Positions 11,740 to 22,839 of a stretch of DNA of 64,000 nt are shown here, piece after piece; position 1 is the stretch's first letter, and each line of letters opens with the position of its first letter. Position numbers and translations under genes: made by a program. Below the pieces are notes generated by a model. The model searched no databases. It saw only the letters and a program-made list of their open reading frames with translations, and was not told the DNA's origin. This DNA is from Heterobilharzia americana (taxonomy: Eukaryota; Platyhelminthes; Trematoda; Strigeidida; Schistosomatidae), in the NCBI GenBank assembly GCA_944470555.2, contig OX104130.1, forward strand, positions 42,565,491-42,629,490. Direction: 5' to 3'.

Positions 11740-13840
11740 TGTAATCAGGTGAGAATTCACAACAAGCTAACCAGCAGCTATATTCACACTGTATTTTTTA
11801 CCAATAAACAAATAAAGTTTGCGTCTTAGTTTTGCACAACCTAAAATGAGTTGCCAATCTGCATTACCTACTTATCATTTTTTGATATGGAATTGATTTT
11901 AATCACAAAAAGAAAATGTTTGTTGACTAAAAGTGACTTTCAGGTGCATACATCCTGATGAAACTAACAGTTATCCCATGTGATACAACTACAAGAGGAT
12001 GATTTGCAAGGGCTCTCTATTTGATATTATATCGGTGAATGTTTTCCCGTGGAATTATGGGTGAGTATGTGCAGCAAAAACTTGAAGTAGAACTTGCGGA
12101 GTCGAGAATGAAAGGATTGAAGTAAAAAGTAATATTTCAAAAAATCGTATAGATTCGAGGTGTGTAAAATTCTCTGTTTGATGCTAAGCTAAAGAAACGT
12201 GAATCCGTCGGAAGAAAGTTGGCAGTTTACGAATTTTTCTCATGAAAACTTGACAGATGCACAGACTAGGCCGTAATTCCTCCTACTTACAATATACCCA
12301 CGAGTGTGAAACAAGGAGAGAACACAACTGAGTAGCCAATTAAAAGTAGTATATTTGAGAGACCATGCTAAAATACCAATGTGTTCCGAATGACTGGTTA
12401 AATAATCGCATACCTGCAGTTCAACATAACGTGGCAACATGGCAAATAGAGTGGATGCTTGAACATGTGCACTCAGCTCAGAAAGTCCTTTGAAACTACG
12501 AAGGTTAACAACAATGCTAAATCTTCTCGAACTTTTGACCACTGATTTCGAGAGAATTATTTACTGCTAAAGCTCACTCTTGCCTGGAGAGTTCTTGAGG
12601 GCCTTAAGGCGGTATCAGTCAGGAGCGAAACCCAGTGGTTTCAGCCCTAGTAAAAATCTTCTAATGAGGTCACAGTGAAGAGTGGTCGTTGATTGTCTGA
12701 ATTTAGTCTAGAGTGTCGTTGATAAAGATGGAAAGAGATCGAATAGAGGGTCAATTATGACCTCCACAGTGCTTTGATGTTCCGTTCAGTGGAAGTTGCA
12801 CCTGGAATAGAAGTAAATGGTTTTAATACCACAAAAATAACTAAGGAATATGGGGAATACTTATACGCTACATGCGAAACAGAAAACATAGGTATGAAAT
12901 TTGATTTCACTTTTAATTGTTGATAAACGTATGACAAACCCGAAGCCAAAAAATGAAACTATAACCGTGAAACGTAGGAACGTACTAGCATTTCTGGGAA
13001 GAATAGTGCCACAATGAAAAAAGAAAAGGCATATCTTCAAGCATGTTAAACAGTTGAGCATTTTTCCAAGTGTTCTGAAAAGCTATTTTTTGACCTGAAT
13101 ATGTTTTTCGTTGTGCAGAATATAGTCGTGTATCTATTGTTCTAGGTGAGTCGTTGAGAAATTCAGTAGCCGTGTCTTCTGCAGGTTGGTTATTGCATGG
13201 CAAGCGGTGACAGTCAGGTGTTGTTCTGGCATTAAGCCGTAGGTAGTCATCAGTTGGAGGGCAGTAGTTGCTATTCTAGCTGAAGTCTACGTAAACAACA
13301 GTTATATCTTTTGGCGTGTGTAGAATGTCAAGTCTCAATAAGGCCCCTGCAGTTATAACCATTAAACTTTCAAGAATGGTAGTAATATCACTACTTTAAA
13401 AACTTTTGGTATGAATAGAACGGAATAGATCCAGTCGCTAAGCAGTTCAGCTACGTTGCAATAGGACAATACTAAACGACCATAACTTCCCCAAGCACAA
13501 GATACTTATTCACGTACTTATCACGAGGCTACAGTTCAGGAAGAATAACAGGCCGATCATTGAACCCTAATTTAATCTCACTTCAAAAGAATCTATTTAT
13601 GAATTACATTTAAAAGCATGATCGTATGACTGAGATACAACAATATCTCTCTTTCAGATGAAGTTTTTGGCAGAAAAGGGATGACTGTTAGCGGGTTATA
13701 GGGAGTGATTACCAATATCATTCAGCTGGTACAGAAACAATAATTCGCTAATAAATTGAAGTATGTCTTCATGAGTCTTCAGCTACGGATAATATACCTC
13801 TTAAATTCATATACAAAGAGACTTTGAGCAAATTCACAAA
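11740..13840. other. Intergenic, mostly anonymous
   Basis: No gene is supported here. A 100-codon minus frame at 12240-12542 and shorter minus frames at 12755-13203 have slightly protein-like composition but match no family I know. GC content begins to rise after about 12.5 kb as the retroelement-rich block starts. Confidence 0.4.
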
Positions 13841-13859
13841 CTCGCTGCATAATTTGGTC

Positions 13860-14340
13860 CTTATCCTTGTTTTTAGTAACACTAGTCGGAGGACGATTAA
13901 AACGAGATGATTTACCATTAGAATTAAAGCAGCCAGTTATCCTGCATCCCAATCATTTTGTGGTCCACTTGATAATTAAATGCTACCACGCATCTGATGA
14001 CCAAATGGGACTGTACTAGGAACTATCCACTATTAAGAAACAAAAGCAGATAATAAGCACCAACAAACTTGTTAGGTCAGCCTTCAGAAGCTGTTGCAAA
14101 TGCTGAAAACGGCTTGCTCTTCAGTGTCAATAAGTAATAATGCTTCTACCGGCAAGCCGACTGCCAGGGGATTTCAATCTACTCACTTTAGTAAAAGCAT
14201 ACTATTTGGCTCCTGATTTCATCAAACGGGAACGATAAGTTGTGAAAAGGCACGATCGTATGACAAGACGTCCATATTCGAGAATGGCACGTGTTGCAAC
14301 AACACTTTGAAATAGACTTTTGATTGAATAGGGCATTGCA
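13860..14340 (+). mobile_element. Bel/Pao LTR-retrotransposon integrase fragment
   Basis: The plus-strand translation contains VGGRLKR, then LKQPVILHPNH, then LIIKCYH. This is the standard Bel/Pao pattern of VGGRL...HPVILPxxH...LIVxxxH at the zinc-binding start of integrase. Further on come PASRLPGDFN and a degenerate catalytic-core segment ending RMARVATTL, where the family has a threonine/arginine-rich core strand. Several stops interrupt it. In schistosomes this clade is represented by Sinbad-like elements. No LTR is identifiable. The fragment ends where the unclassified repeat begins near 14340. Confidence 0.65.
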
Positions 14341-14600
14341 GTACAGGTCCTTGGCATCAAAATGCAACCAGGCCCACTATAAATACATTAAATCAAATCA
14401 CCTAAATATTAACTGGATGAACTCTTAGCTCGCCTCCGGATGCTTTAAGTGTTCTAAGTTCTGTTTTAACGATTACTCATTCGTGCAGGCTCTCCCTTTG
14501 TACTGGTTAACACATACATCCTTAAAGTCCTTAGCTGAACCATATTAGTCAGGTTAGTTGAGAAAACGTCCTCCCTTAAAATTACTTTTACATTTATTCT
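14340..14600 (+). repeat. Unclassified dispersed repeat, copy 1
   Basis: It shares ordered blocks with 15255-15545 and 19855-20000. The blocks are an AAAATGCAAC segment, GCCTCCGGAT, AGTTCTGTTTTAAC, a GAGCAGGC-like block, CTGGTTAACAC, and a final AT-rich ATTAAATATATT-like tail. Copy 1 is more diverged than copy 2. No protein domain is recognised in it. Confidence 0.6.
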
Positions 14601-14789
14601 ATTTAAATATATTGTTCTTTCTAGCTGAATTTGGGGTTTGTGAGGATTTAGAGAATTTTCAAATTGGTATTCATCGTGAACTGAACTAGTGCTGATTGGT
14701 GACTAACTACAAGAGGTGATTCCCGAAGTTCCAGTGAGAAGTCGTGACCAGTAGGGCAAACCTGGTGGCCGTGAGGAAAAATACTAAAC

Positions 14790-15035
14790 GATGACATTGG
14801 ATGGTGGTTGCGCTATGTCGTCAACTGGCAGAAGTTGGAAATATGGACCACGGAATTCTGACACAGTGGCTCAATGGGACCACAGAACCTGAAGGTCATG
14901 GGTTCGATCACTGGCGGGGTCGTGGGTGCGCACTGTTGAAGAACCCCTTTACCAGGACGAAACAGCTGTCTAGTGCTCCCAGGTTCCCAATGTCACTCCA
15001 ACTGTTCACGATGAAGACCAACTTGAAAAATTCTT
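14790..15035 (+). mobile_element. Hammerhead-bearing tRNA-related SINE (Sm-alpha/Sj-alpha-like), degenerate
   Basis: An RNA polymerase III style box A (GTGGCTCAATGGG, 14866-14878) and box B (GGTTCGATC, 14901-14909) lie upstream of a degenerate hammerhead core at 14930-14976. This is the layout described for schistosome Sm-alpha and Sj-alpha retroposons. A short open frame over the element is incidental. Confidence 0.7.
14930..14976 (+). ncRNA. Degenerate hammerhead ribozyme within the SINE
   Basis: Helix I can form between GCACT (14930-14934) and AGTGC (14972-14976). CTGTTGA at 14933-14939 replaces the conserved CUGAUGA. GGAC and an intact GAAAC (14959-14963) follow. A minimal helix III (AGCT) leads to the cleavage triplet GTC at 14968-14970. 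The A-to-T change in CUGAUGA and the lengthened, poorly paired helix II suggest loss of activity. Confidence 0.65.
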
Positions 15036-15048
15036 GATTTGTGTTTCC

Positions 15049-15095
15049 TTATCAGTACTTACACGTTAGATAAGGTACATGAGCACATCAAGTCA
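15049..15095 (+). repeat. Direct repeat unit A flanking the dispersed repeat
   Basis: The block ATCAGTACTTACACGTTAG, then ATAAGGTAC and GAGCACATCAAG, recurs at 15582-15645 with a short insertion. The two units bracket dispersed repeat copy 2. Confidence 0.6.
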
Positions 15096-15254
15096 AGTGA
15101 GGCTGTTTAAGCTTCCAGTCTTCTACAACTGCTGAGGCCTTGTATCACTCCCTTACTATGTCCAGCAATTTACTTGTCCTTCGATGATTCGTTTGTTTTA
15201 TTTTCATTTTTGATACGGGGTTTTGTTTTTGTTTTTGTATCGCGTTTACATGTA

Positions 15255-15545
15255 GCGCACCATCCTTGCACCAAAATGCAACTACGGCTAAAATAAATAG
15301 ATTGAATTAAATTAGCCTGACAAACCTCCAGCTGGCCTCCTGATCCTTAAGGTGGTTTAAGTTTTGTTTTAACAAGCATGCATCCGAGCAGGCCTCGACG
15401 CCATCCTGCGCTGTCTTTGTGCTGGTTAGCGTGCACGTACTCAGAGTCCCCAGTTCGACCGTACTAGCTAGATAAATTGGATAAACATTTCCCCTATTCA
15501 TTGCTATTACATTTATTCTAATTAAATATATTACTTCTTCAAGTA
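15255..15545 (+). repeat. Unclassified dispersed repeat, copy 2
   Basis: This is the best-preserved copy of the family. It has CACCAAAATGCAAC, AGCTGGCCTCC, AGTTTTGTTTTAAC, GAGCAGGCCTCGACGCC, GCTGGTTAGCGTGCACG and an ATTAAATATATTAC tail. The same order is seen in copies 1 and 3. It is flanked by direct repeat units at 15049 and 15582. Confidence 0.65.
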
Positions 15546-15581
15546 TATTCTTCAAACCAGTTCTTTCAACTTTCGTTTCGT

Positions 15582-15645
15582 CATCAGTACTTACATGTTA
15601 GGTAAGGTACTGGTTAAGCAGGTACTGGAGCACATCAGGTTAAGT
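15582..15645 (+). repeat. Direct repeat unit B flanking the dispersed repeat
   Basis: This matches unit A at 15049 (ATCAGTACTTACATGTTAG, GTAAGGTAC, GAGCACATCAGG) but contains about 15 extra bases after GGTAC. Confidence 0.6.
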
Positions 15646-16070
15646 ACGGTCGGTCAAACGTTACGTAATAGTAGTACAGCCAACACACAGCCCTGCACAC
15701 ACGGGAATTTTTGGTATTTTAATATTTTCACCGTTGTCGTGCACTATTACGTATTTTATTCATGGTTGAAGACAACGGCACTGCGGCGCAGATGAACATG
15801 ACTCTTCAACCTCCCACTTTCTGTCTCCACTGACCATCTCCGTGGTTAACCAACGTTGGGCACAACTTTGCTTGAGGCATATTCATTCATATGACACTAG
15901 TTGAAAATTAGTTACCGTGAGATCTCACGAAGACAGAATCTAAGTTATGTCAGATGTCTTACGGGACCTAGAAACGAGTGCATGCAATCTCCTCAAACCC
16001 ACCCTCATCAACCGGGTTGTACTTACGGACCGGCAGAAAGTGCATTAACTGCTTAGCGATGTGAGTTGCA

Positions 16071-16643
16071 GTGATCGTAAGCTACAGCAAATGCCTCGTC
16101 AAATGGAGCATCTGGCTTCAGGCTTCCCAAAAAACTTTGGTTGCAGAGGTTACTGCAGACGGTGCGAGAAACCTAGTGCCCTTCCACACTTCACCTCTAA
16201 TGGAGCTAACTGAAGCAGCTGAAAGAGCAGCAGCAGCTTCCAAGCCGAACACGGACATTTCATCTGCAGCATCCACTGCCACTGACTCCCATAGAGACCG
16301 GTCCTTCCTTTCAACAGGTGAGTCTTCGAGTTTCGACACTGTGTCTGACATTACTGAATTGCACACGGAGTTACTCGGTATTAGGAGAGACTTGAAAGCT
16401 AGTAATCGCTTCCGCAATCAAACGTCCGGCCCAGGCCGAAAATCTGCCTCCAACGCTGAAAACAGATGTCCTAAGTCGCAGGAACCCAAGTTTGGGTCGT
16501 GCTGGTACCGTAGACGTTGTGGTGATCATCCTCGAAAAACTGCCAAGGGCAAGTTTACAAACACGCTTGGGATGAGAATGACCAGACCACCCAGCGACCC
16601 ACGGTCTTCACCCTTAAATCCTCACCCAAAAACAATAAGGTGA
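16071..16643 (+). pseudogene. Gypsy gag remnant
   Basis: In one frame the sequence reads MEHLASGFPKNF, a typical schistosome gypsy gag capsid segment. A frameshift near 16130 then leads into an open frame with VTADGARNLVPFHT, an Ala/Ser/Thr-rich stretch, and a CWYRRRCGDHPRK block. That block corresponds to the CWYHRRFG zinc-binding-like end of gag, but the Cys/His spacing has decayed. The direct continuation into RT sequence shows that the protease region has been lost. Confidence 0.7.
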
Positions 16644-16654
16644 ACATGGGGCAT

Positions 16655-17270
16655 TTCGGTGACCACCGAAGGCTCAACGCTAAGGCAATCCCAGGTGGCT
16701 GATGAGTCCCCGACATACGTGACTGGGCTGCACCGTTAAATGGCTCTTGGGTCCTAGGAAAATTTGATTTGACACGTGGCCATCATCGGGTCCCAGTTCA
16801 TCCTGATAATGTTTCAGAGACAGCAGTCGCTACATATTTTGGCTTCTCTGAATTTCTTTGCATGCCATTTGGTCTACGGAACACTGAGAACACTAACGTT
16901 TTGTTCACGATTTCTTACGCTGACTAGACTTTGCCTCCACTCATCTGGACGACATTTTGATAGCTGGTCCAGGAGAAGATATTTATCATGGCTAAATGCC
17001 AGACTGACTTTCTTTCACCTACTCCTCTGAGATATTTAGTTGACGGACGTGGCATTCGCCTTGTGCTTCAAAGGATACAAGCGACTCCAGATTTTCCAGC
17101 ACTAACGTCCCTCAAATCTCCGCGCAAGTTTCTTGCTGTGGTTAGTTATTACCGCCGTTTTGTTCCTCGATGCGCGGACATTTTAAGTGTACTGGCGAAT
17201 GTCCTCAAAGGTCGATGCAACGCTTTTAATATGACTTCAGAGGCATTAGAAGCGTTTTGGAAATAAACAA
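16655..17270 (+). pseudogene. Gypsy reverse transcriptase remnant
   Basis: The parts in order are RRLNAKAIP at about 16663; VPDIRDWAAPL; then KFDLTRGHHRVPVHPDN; FGFSEFLCMPFGLRN at about 16838; and after a break IQATPDFPALTSLKSPRKF. The last block is LAVVSYYRRFVPRCADIL at about 17130, the thumb/connection region. The YLDD active-site strand is destroyed by stops near 16930-16960. Confidence 0.8.
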
Positions 17271-17800
17271 CGTAATAGCAGATGCCACAGTCTCGGTTAA
17301 CCAGGATGCCAACCTTTCTCTTGGCATCACTGCCGGTGACGCTAACAAATTTTCGGCTCACTTGGATTTCATTTGCGTTCTTCTTCCGGAAGCTATCTGC
17401 ATGCAAAACATGATACACCACTTTCAGTCGCGAATTTCTCACCGCATGTGCTTCAGTTGACCGTCTTCGTCAGTTTGTAGAATGTCAGGATTTTACCGTA
17501 TTCATAGACCACAAAACTTTGACTTCGGCTCCGCACACCACAAATGATATGCATTCGCCGTGTAAATTGCGGCATGTAGTCCATACTTCACACTTCATCT
17601 CAGACATCCTTAACATTTCTGGTGTAAAAAACTGCCTGACAGATGCGCTGTCTTGCATTTGCACAGCTACTTTACCTCAGATGACCGATATACGGAACAT
17701 AACTGAACTTCAGGGTCACAACGGGAAAGTGGAAAAACCTCAACACTCGGCCTGCTTGGAGATACAGCCTGTACTGCTGCTGAACAGCAGGGGGTGATTT
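17270..17800 (+). pseudogene. Gypsy RNase H and connector remnant
   Basis: It begins IADATVSVNQDANLSL, corresponding to the tether before RNase H. A degraded RNase H region follows with HHFQSR and an FTVFIDHK-like strand near 17490-17515. Next are TSAPHTTNDMHSP and SDILNISGVKNCLTDALS, the family's region running up to VADTLSR. Frameshifts separate the pieces. Confidence 0.7.
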
Positions 17801-17849
17801 TACCTGTCATTTCCAGCTGCACTCCAAGACCTGCTGCTCCTTTACCTTT

Positions 17850-18400
17850 CTACAGGCATTTTTTTAGTGCTGTGCATTCACTCGCATTCAGGCATACCTG
17901 CTATTGAAAAACTGATACCTGCTAGTTTCCTGGGTCTGCTAGTAGTTCGACAGGGTTATGTATGCATTGCCGATGTTCCGAGATGAATCGATGTAACATT
18001 ACCTTGCTCCAAAATTTCGCCAAGCTAGATTTATGATTCGCTTATATTCATTCATACACTATTTCACCACATCAACCTTTCGATGGTCATTTCCACATGC
18101 TGATGTGCATTGATAAGTTTACTCACCAACAAAAGCCATCACATTATCAGGTATTACCGCCGGAATAGCGAACAAAGTATCTGTCAAGAGATGGGTTTCT
18201 CAATTTGGGTACCATTTCATCCAGGCATCCGGAAACGGAAGTAGTCTGGATCCGTTACCTTCCCGAATATGATGAACCTGCTGGAATCCCAAGCCGTTCG
18301 AGCTGCTGCATATCACCAAGACTCTAATGGTCTGTTGGGGCACTTTCATCACCAGTCGAAGCTTCACCGGTGGCAGCCAACAATGTAAAGTTTCAGCAAA
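17850..18400 (+). pseudogene. Gypsy integrase remnant
   Basis: Degraded integrase features include DKFTHQ, where the catalytic core has xDRFTRW, then IADITAETVAK-like residues. KRWVSQFGVPFH-like sequence comes near 18190-18215, and AAYHQDSNGLL, matching TAYHPAANGLVER, near 18305-18335. Multiple stops are present. Confidence 0.65.
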
Positions 18401-18990
18401 CCACTAGGAGGGAGATAAACTCTAGTGAACCACCGTAGCACAAAAATGAGACAAAAGTCTCGATAAACTGATTGGATTGAACCAGATAAGTATCACCACC
18501 ATCACCAATATCAACATAGGACCAAGCATTACTTAGTAACGGTCCAGGTTGTTGCAGCTTGCATCAGTACATCAAGTAAAAAGGCACTTCGGTGCACGAT
18601 GAAGATAAGAAAATCCAGTCGAAAGAAATGTAAAGTACAGAAAGGGAGAAACGAAGAATGAGAAAATGGTTTGGTGAGGATAATGTGTGTACACACTGAC
18701 ATCGGTTCTCAGCCATACCACCTAGAGTCTCCAACCCCTGGTTCCTCTTGTCCAGCCGATCACAACCGCCTACTATGCACCGTTCCACGTGGCTCAAACC
18801 AACAATTGAGGACTTCATACATTAGCGCCATGTTTTAGTCTGGCCACCTCGGGCCTTTTTCCAGCCAGGACCTACTTTGGCCAACATTGTATGATGAGGC
18901 AGTCGGTGACTAAGCATGCGTTACACACGTCCCAACCATCCCAGTCAGTGGAGGTTCAGAACCTCGTCAACCAGCTAACCTCTTCTTCAT
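18400..18990. other. Repeat-derived, mostly unclassified; 3' part of an RTE-like element towards the right
   Basis: No protein domain is recognised. A block near 18940-18975 (GTGGAGGTTCAGAACCTCG) recurs in diverged form at 51345-51372. This suggests the 3' untranslated end of the minus-strand RTE-like element. Confidence 0.4.
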
Positions 18991-19835
18991 GAAACTCTAC
19001 TTTTGACTTCTGCGTTACTCACGTAGTGACAACAGAGTACGACCTATACTACGAAGGCAAAGGTGGCCAAACACCTGAAGCCTTCTCATGTCTTCCATCT
19101 TCGATGGCCATGTTTCACAATCATACAATAGAGCAGAGCGGGGTTCTGTGCAGCGCAGGCGACGCTTAATAGACAGTTGGATATCACAGCAGCGCCATAA
19201 GTGGATTAAGTTGTCAAAAGCCAGCGGAGCCTTTTGTATTCGTGCAGAAATTTTATCGGCCACTGAGCCACGAGTTGATCCTACTTCTTAGGTAAGTGAA
19301 GTGGTCGACACCCTCAACCACTACATTCTCTATTGTTAGCCAAGGCACTGTTGAAGACCAATCCTGGCGCAAAAGTTTGCATTTGGGTGGGTGAGAAACG
19401 CGTCTCAAACACTCTCAAGTTACCAGTCAGGGTATCCAGAGGACAACTGAACTTCATCTTGTCAGCGTCTTCACCTAGCAGGACTGTGTCATCTGCATAT
19501 TCTAGGTCTAACGAAAATTCTCCTGTGATTAGGTCAACCTCTGTCTGGTCAGGTAACGAGAGGAAGACCTCCATAAGAATATCCATGATAAAATTGAATA
19601 AGAATGAAGAGAGTGGGCACTCTTGACGGACATCACTCGAGAAGCACAGTTCACCCAGACATCTCACCGTAGGCTACATAACACTCATAGATGTTCGAGT
19701 GAGGAGTCTTCAATAAAATGATGTACTTATTCGAGGCTCTTTTCGGTGGCAGACGTTGCCATAAGACTTCTCCACTAACAGGGTCGAACGGAGACTTCAG
19801 ATTGAGAAATACAGCTAACGTTGAGCACGCCTACG
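18990..19835 (-). mobile_element. SR2/RTE-like non-LTR retrotransposon reverse transcriptase relic
   Basis: On the minus strand, SSDVRQECPLSSFLFNFIMD is followed by LDLEYADDTVLLGEDADKM. The first is the RT block usually read GVRQGCPLSPFLFN, and the second is the catalytic YADD block. Further downstream come KISARIQKAPLAFDNL, LLYDCETWP and MRRLQVFGHLCLRSI, the usual post-RT region of schistosome RTE (SR2-like) elements. Frames are broken between 19330 and 19263, and upstream of 19667. The endonuclease region is absent. Confidence 0.8.
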
Positions 19836-19854
19836 TAAATAATAACTGAAGGAG

Positions 19855-20000
19855 CTTCTAGCTTGCTTTCGGATGTACGAGGTGTTTTAAGTTCTGTTTT
19901 AGAGGGTAGGCATCCGACCAGGCCTCGACATCGTTTTTCTCTTGCTTCGTTCTGGTCAACTCGCACGTTCTCGAAGTCCATGAATTTGGGTGCCTTTGAC
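19855..20000 (+). repeat. Unclassified dispersed repeat, copy 3 (partial)
   Basis: It contains TTTTAAGTTCTGTTTTAGA, GCATCCGACCAGGCCTCGAC and CTGGTCAACTCGCACG, then TCGAAGTCC, in the same order as copies 1 and 2. Confidence 0.6.
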
Positions 20001-21600
20001 CTCACAGGTTCTGTTTCGGCATGCATACATCTATTTGACAACCTCCGCGAGGTGCCTGCTCTATGGAATTCAACAGCCACATTCTCAGAATCTATTATTC
20101 AGCCATTTGGCCTAGTATATTGTGGCTTTTCCTCCAAAAGATTTCTCGCTACAGAATGTTAAATGTACCGCCTTTCTCAGCTTTCTTCCTATCCAAAGCG
20201 TCTCTTTATTTGTCAGCTGCTAAAGGTATTCACAATTTGTAATGGTACAGGTTAGTTCCGCTTCAGTGCACAAAGTTCGAGGTACGACTGGTCACAAGAA
20301 AAATGAATAAATATTTTTTCTCAGGTTATGAATTTAACGTGAGAAATGCTGGTTTACAGGCATCATCAAATCGATAAATGCACAGAAGCCCAAAAATTTG
20401 GAGCAGTCTTGAATGGTACATGAGGGGGACAATAGACTCTATCATGACACCACGTGTCTAAAAGTTATGAAAGTATCAGGAAAATACCACTTTACAGTAC
20501 ACGCACATCGTCCTGAGTTTAAATCACTCCTACTCATAATTTTTTCACACTATAGTGGCATCTAGACGGCGCAATATTCGGTGTTTGCGTCATGAGTAGT
20601 CAATATGATTGACCCGTCTACAAGATCCAGCGTTTCGTCAGATGAACGTCGATATTAACAGCAATTCTTTCTTTGTAGCTTTTGTGATGAATAATAACCT
20701 ACTTTAATGGTTTCAAGAATAAGTAAGTATCCATACAATCACGTTACCCAGGTGAATTTATAAGTCCAGGCATTTCTCACTCTTCAAGTGTTATTCTTCC
20801 CAGCAGTTCAGATTGATAATGCTGAGAATATTTGTCGTGGTACAGGTAATTAAAGACTAGAAGGAACATCTTCCAACAGTGGCGAATATTACACATATGT
20901 AAAACCTCATGGATTTCACATTAAAGTATGCAGCATTGACCAGGAGACACCTTGGCTGTTAATCGACTTCTGTTAGATGGTTTCGAACAAGACAAAGAAC
21001 CAGAAAAATGTGTTGCATAGCATTGGTATGGATGTATTGCCGCTAGGTAAAGTGGTCTCTCGGGTTTGACTGTTTACTTAGATTTCCGCTGCATTTGTGA
21101 CGGACCAGAAATCGGAGACCAGCTGTTGTGCTTGGGGTTTCGTATATGATTGCATTTAGGGTACTGTTAGGCAGGTGAGTTGATTGTGAAGCTGTTCAAG
21201 AGACAGGAAATCGGGTGCAAGCCAGCTGAGCAATTCAAGTATAAGTTTCCAATACTAAGTACGAATTAGGATTTTCAGAAAGTTCAGAATTTTTGGTCAT
21301 ATTAATGCTCAAGACTTGCTCGTCAGGCTGACACTGAAAAGAGAAGAGAAGGGAAAGCGCAAGGAGAAACTGGACAATGGAATACCACGCAGGGCAAACT
21401 CGGAGGGGAGTTCTTGTCTTTTTAGAGCTATTCGAGCTATATGTAAAATCTAATTCGTTCATGCAAGAATAACTCTTCCTTTTTTCCTAAATGAACCTCA
21501 CGCGAGTCATTAGATAGGCAGTTTTTATTGGTAAATTTGAAGGGAACACTGGCTAGGTATTTGTACTGCACAATCCAACCGGATGGACTAATAATCAACC
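20001..21600. other. Intergenic, no identifiable feature
   Basis: This is mixed-composition sequence without a recognisable protein domain or repeat partner inside the window. Confidence 0.4.
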
Positions 21601-21613
21601 ACCGTTTTTGAGT

Positions 21614-22233
21614 TCACTGGAGCAAGGGGTATTTGCGACTTATGATAGCCTTACTCTGTACGCTTAGAGGTCCCAGTATGTTTTCATTGGCCCAAAACGT
21701 ACAGGTAGTGCCTGGTCTAGTGGTAGACTGATCATCTGTTAGGAGCTTACTATGTGAAGAACGAAAGATAGATGACGGCCCCGCAGTACGCATCTCCTCA
21801 GGAAGTGTATTCCAGATGTGAGAACCTGTTAAGGAAGAAGTTTCCTTGTAATCTGATCTTACAACGCTCATTTTCAGCCAGCGGATTCTGACTACTTAAA
21901 TAATGGATGTACGTTACAGCCATTTTGATCACCGTACTTTATGAGTGCATTCGCTTACGAAGTAACTTATAGTAAAATATAAGATTCATTCCAAGTCTCT
22001 TCTTCCAGAGAGGTTCCAGTCCTAACACGTTGCACCTGGAGCGACACAGAAACAACCAGCATTTTAAACATTCTTCTGTGAATATATTCCAAACGTAACA
22101 TTTCCATGAAGACTTTAAAAATTTTATTGCTCACTGCGTAGTGTGGACACAACACTGTTTTCATCTCTGCTGCTTGATCGTGGAGAAAACTTTGTGTCTG
22201 ATCTTGAAACAGAAGCTGTAGGTAGGTCCACAT
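21614..22233 (-). mobile_element. CR1-like non-LTR retrotransposon, ORF2 C-terminal relic
   Basis: The minus strand encodes LQVQRVRTGTSLEEETW near 22025, corresponding to the LERVQRRAT block after RT. After several stops it gives HIWNTLPEEMRTAG near 21780-21810. That is the conserved xxWNxLPxxVxxAxS segment at the very C-terminus of CR1-like ORF2 proteins. Confidence 0.55.
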
Positions 22234-22839
22234 TTTAATTCATGAGATGGCTCCAGGACCAATGCGGCACAATACGCTTTGTCGATGCAACAAATTTCTG
22301 ATGTCCCAAGATCTCTCTAAGTTTGACAAGAACTTCGTGGCTTTACGTATTAGCTTCTAAGGGCACTGAACTTTCATAGCTGGGGAGGACTACCTGTAGA
22401 AATTTAAGCAATGAATCACAAGATTTGTGTCTGGTGCAAAAAAATATGGGAGAATCGTCTAAAATGTTCGGAACTTGATGTCTTTGGCAAACGTAGAATG
22501 CGTGGCTCCTCTGTAATGCCGCACAAGACTCCGGCTGCTATAAGTGGCTTGAGCATAAGGCTATTAACTTGCGGTCATTGTAACATTTCTCTCATAACCT
22601 ATTTAGTGTCAAAAAGCTGTGAGAGAGTGTTGCAGGCAAACATTAGGTGTTGGTGCGTAGACAAGGGCCAGAAGTAATTCTTAGGCCCGGTGGAAAGGTG
22701 GCTGAAGTTCGTGAACCGAAGGGGTTGGCACTCGAGTAGTCTAAGGGTGTCCATCAATTAAACAACCGTCATCCCAAGGTAGGAAACCTCATCACCACCT
22801 GTGACGACTCTATGACTCTGATGAACTTGAAGGACTGTC

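Larger units (their letters stand above)
15850..18400 (+). mobile_element. Gypsy-type LTR retrotransposon relic (gag - RT - RNase H - integrase)
   Basis: Gag is recognisable around 16070-16560. Reverse transcriptase follows at about 16655-17270, RNase H at about 17270-17750 and integrase at about 17850-18390, all on the plus strand in the canonical gypsy order. Many stops and frameshifts break it, and protease plus the start of RT are missing between gag and RT. LTRs were not found on either side. It resembles the Ty3/gypsy elements of schistosomes. It is a dead relic. Confidence 0.8.

Noticed and set aside
12240..12542. 100-codon minus open frame as a gene
   Set aside because: It has protein-like composition but no recognised motif, no splice-framed neighbours and no conserved context, so it is not supported.
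16697..16730. CTGATGAGTCCCC, resembling a hammerhead core
   Set aside because: No GGAC-GAAAC half follows, and the bases lie inside recognisable gypsy reverse transcriptase coding sequence.
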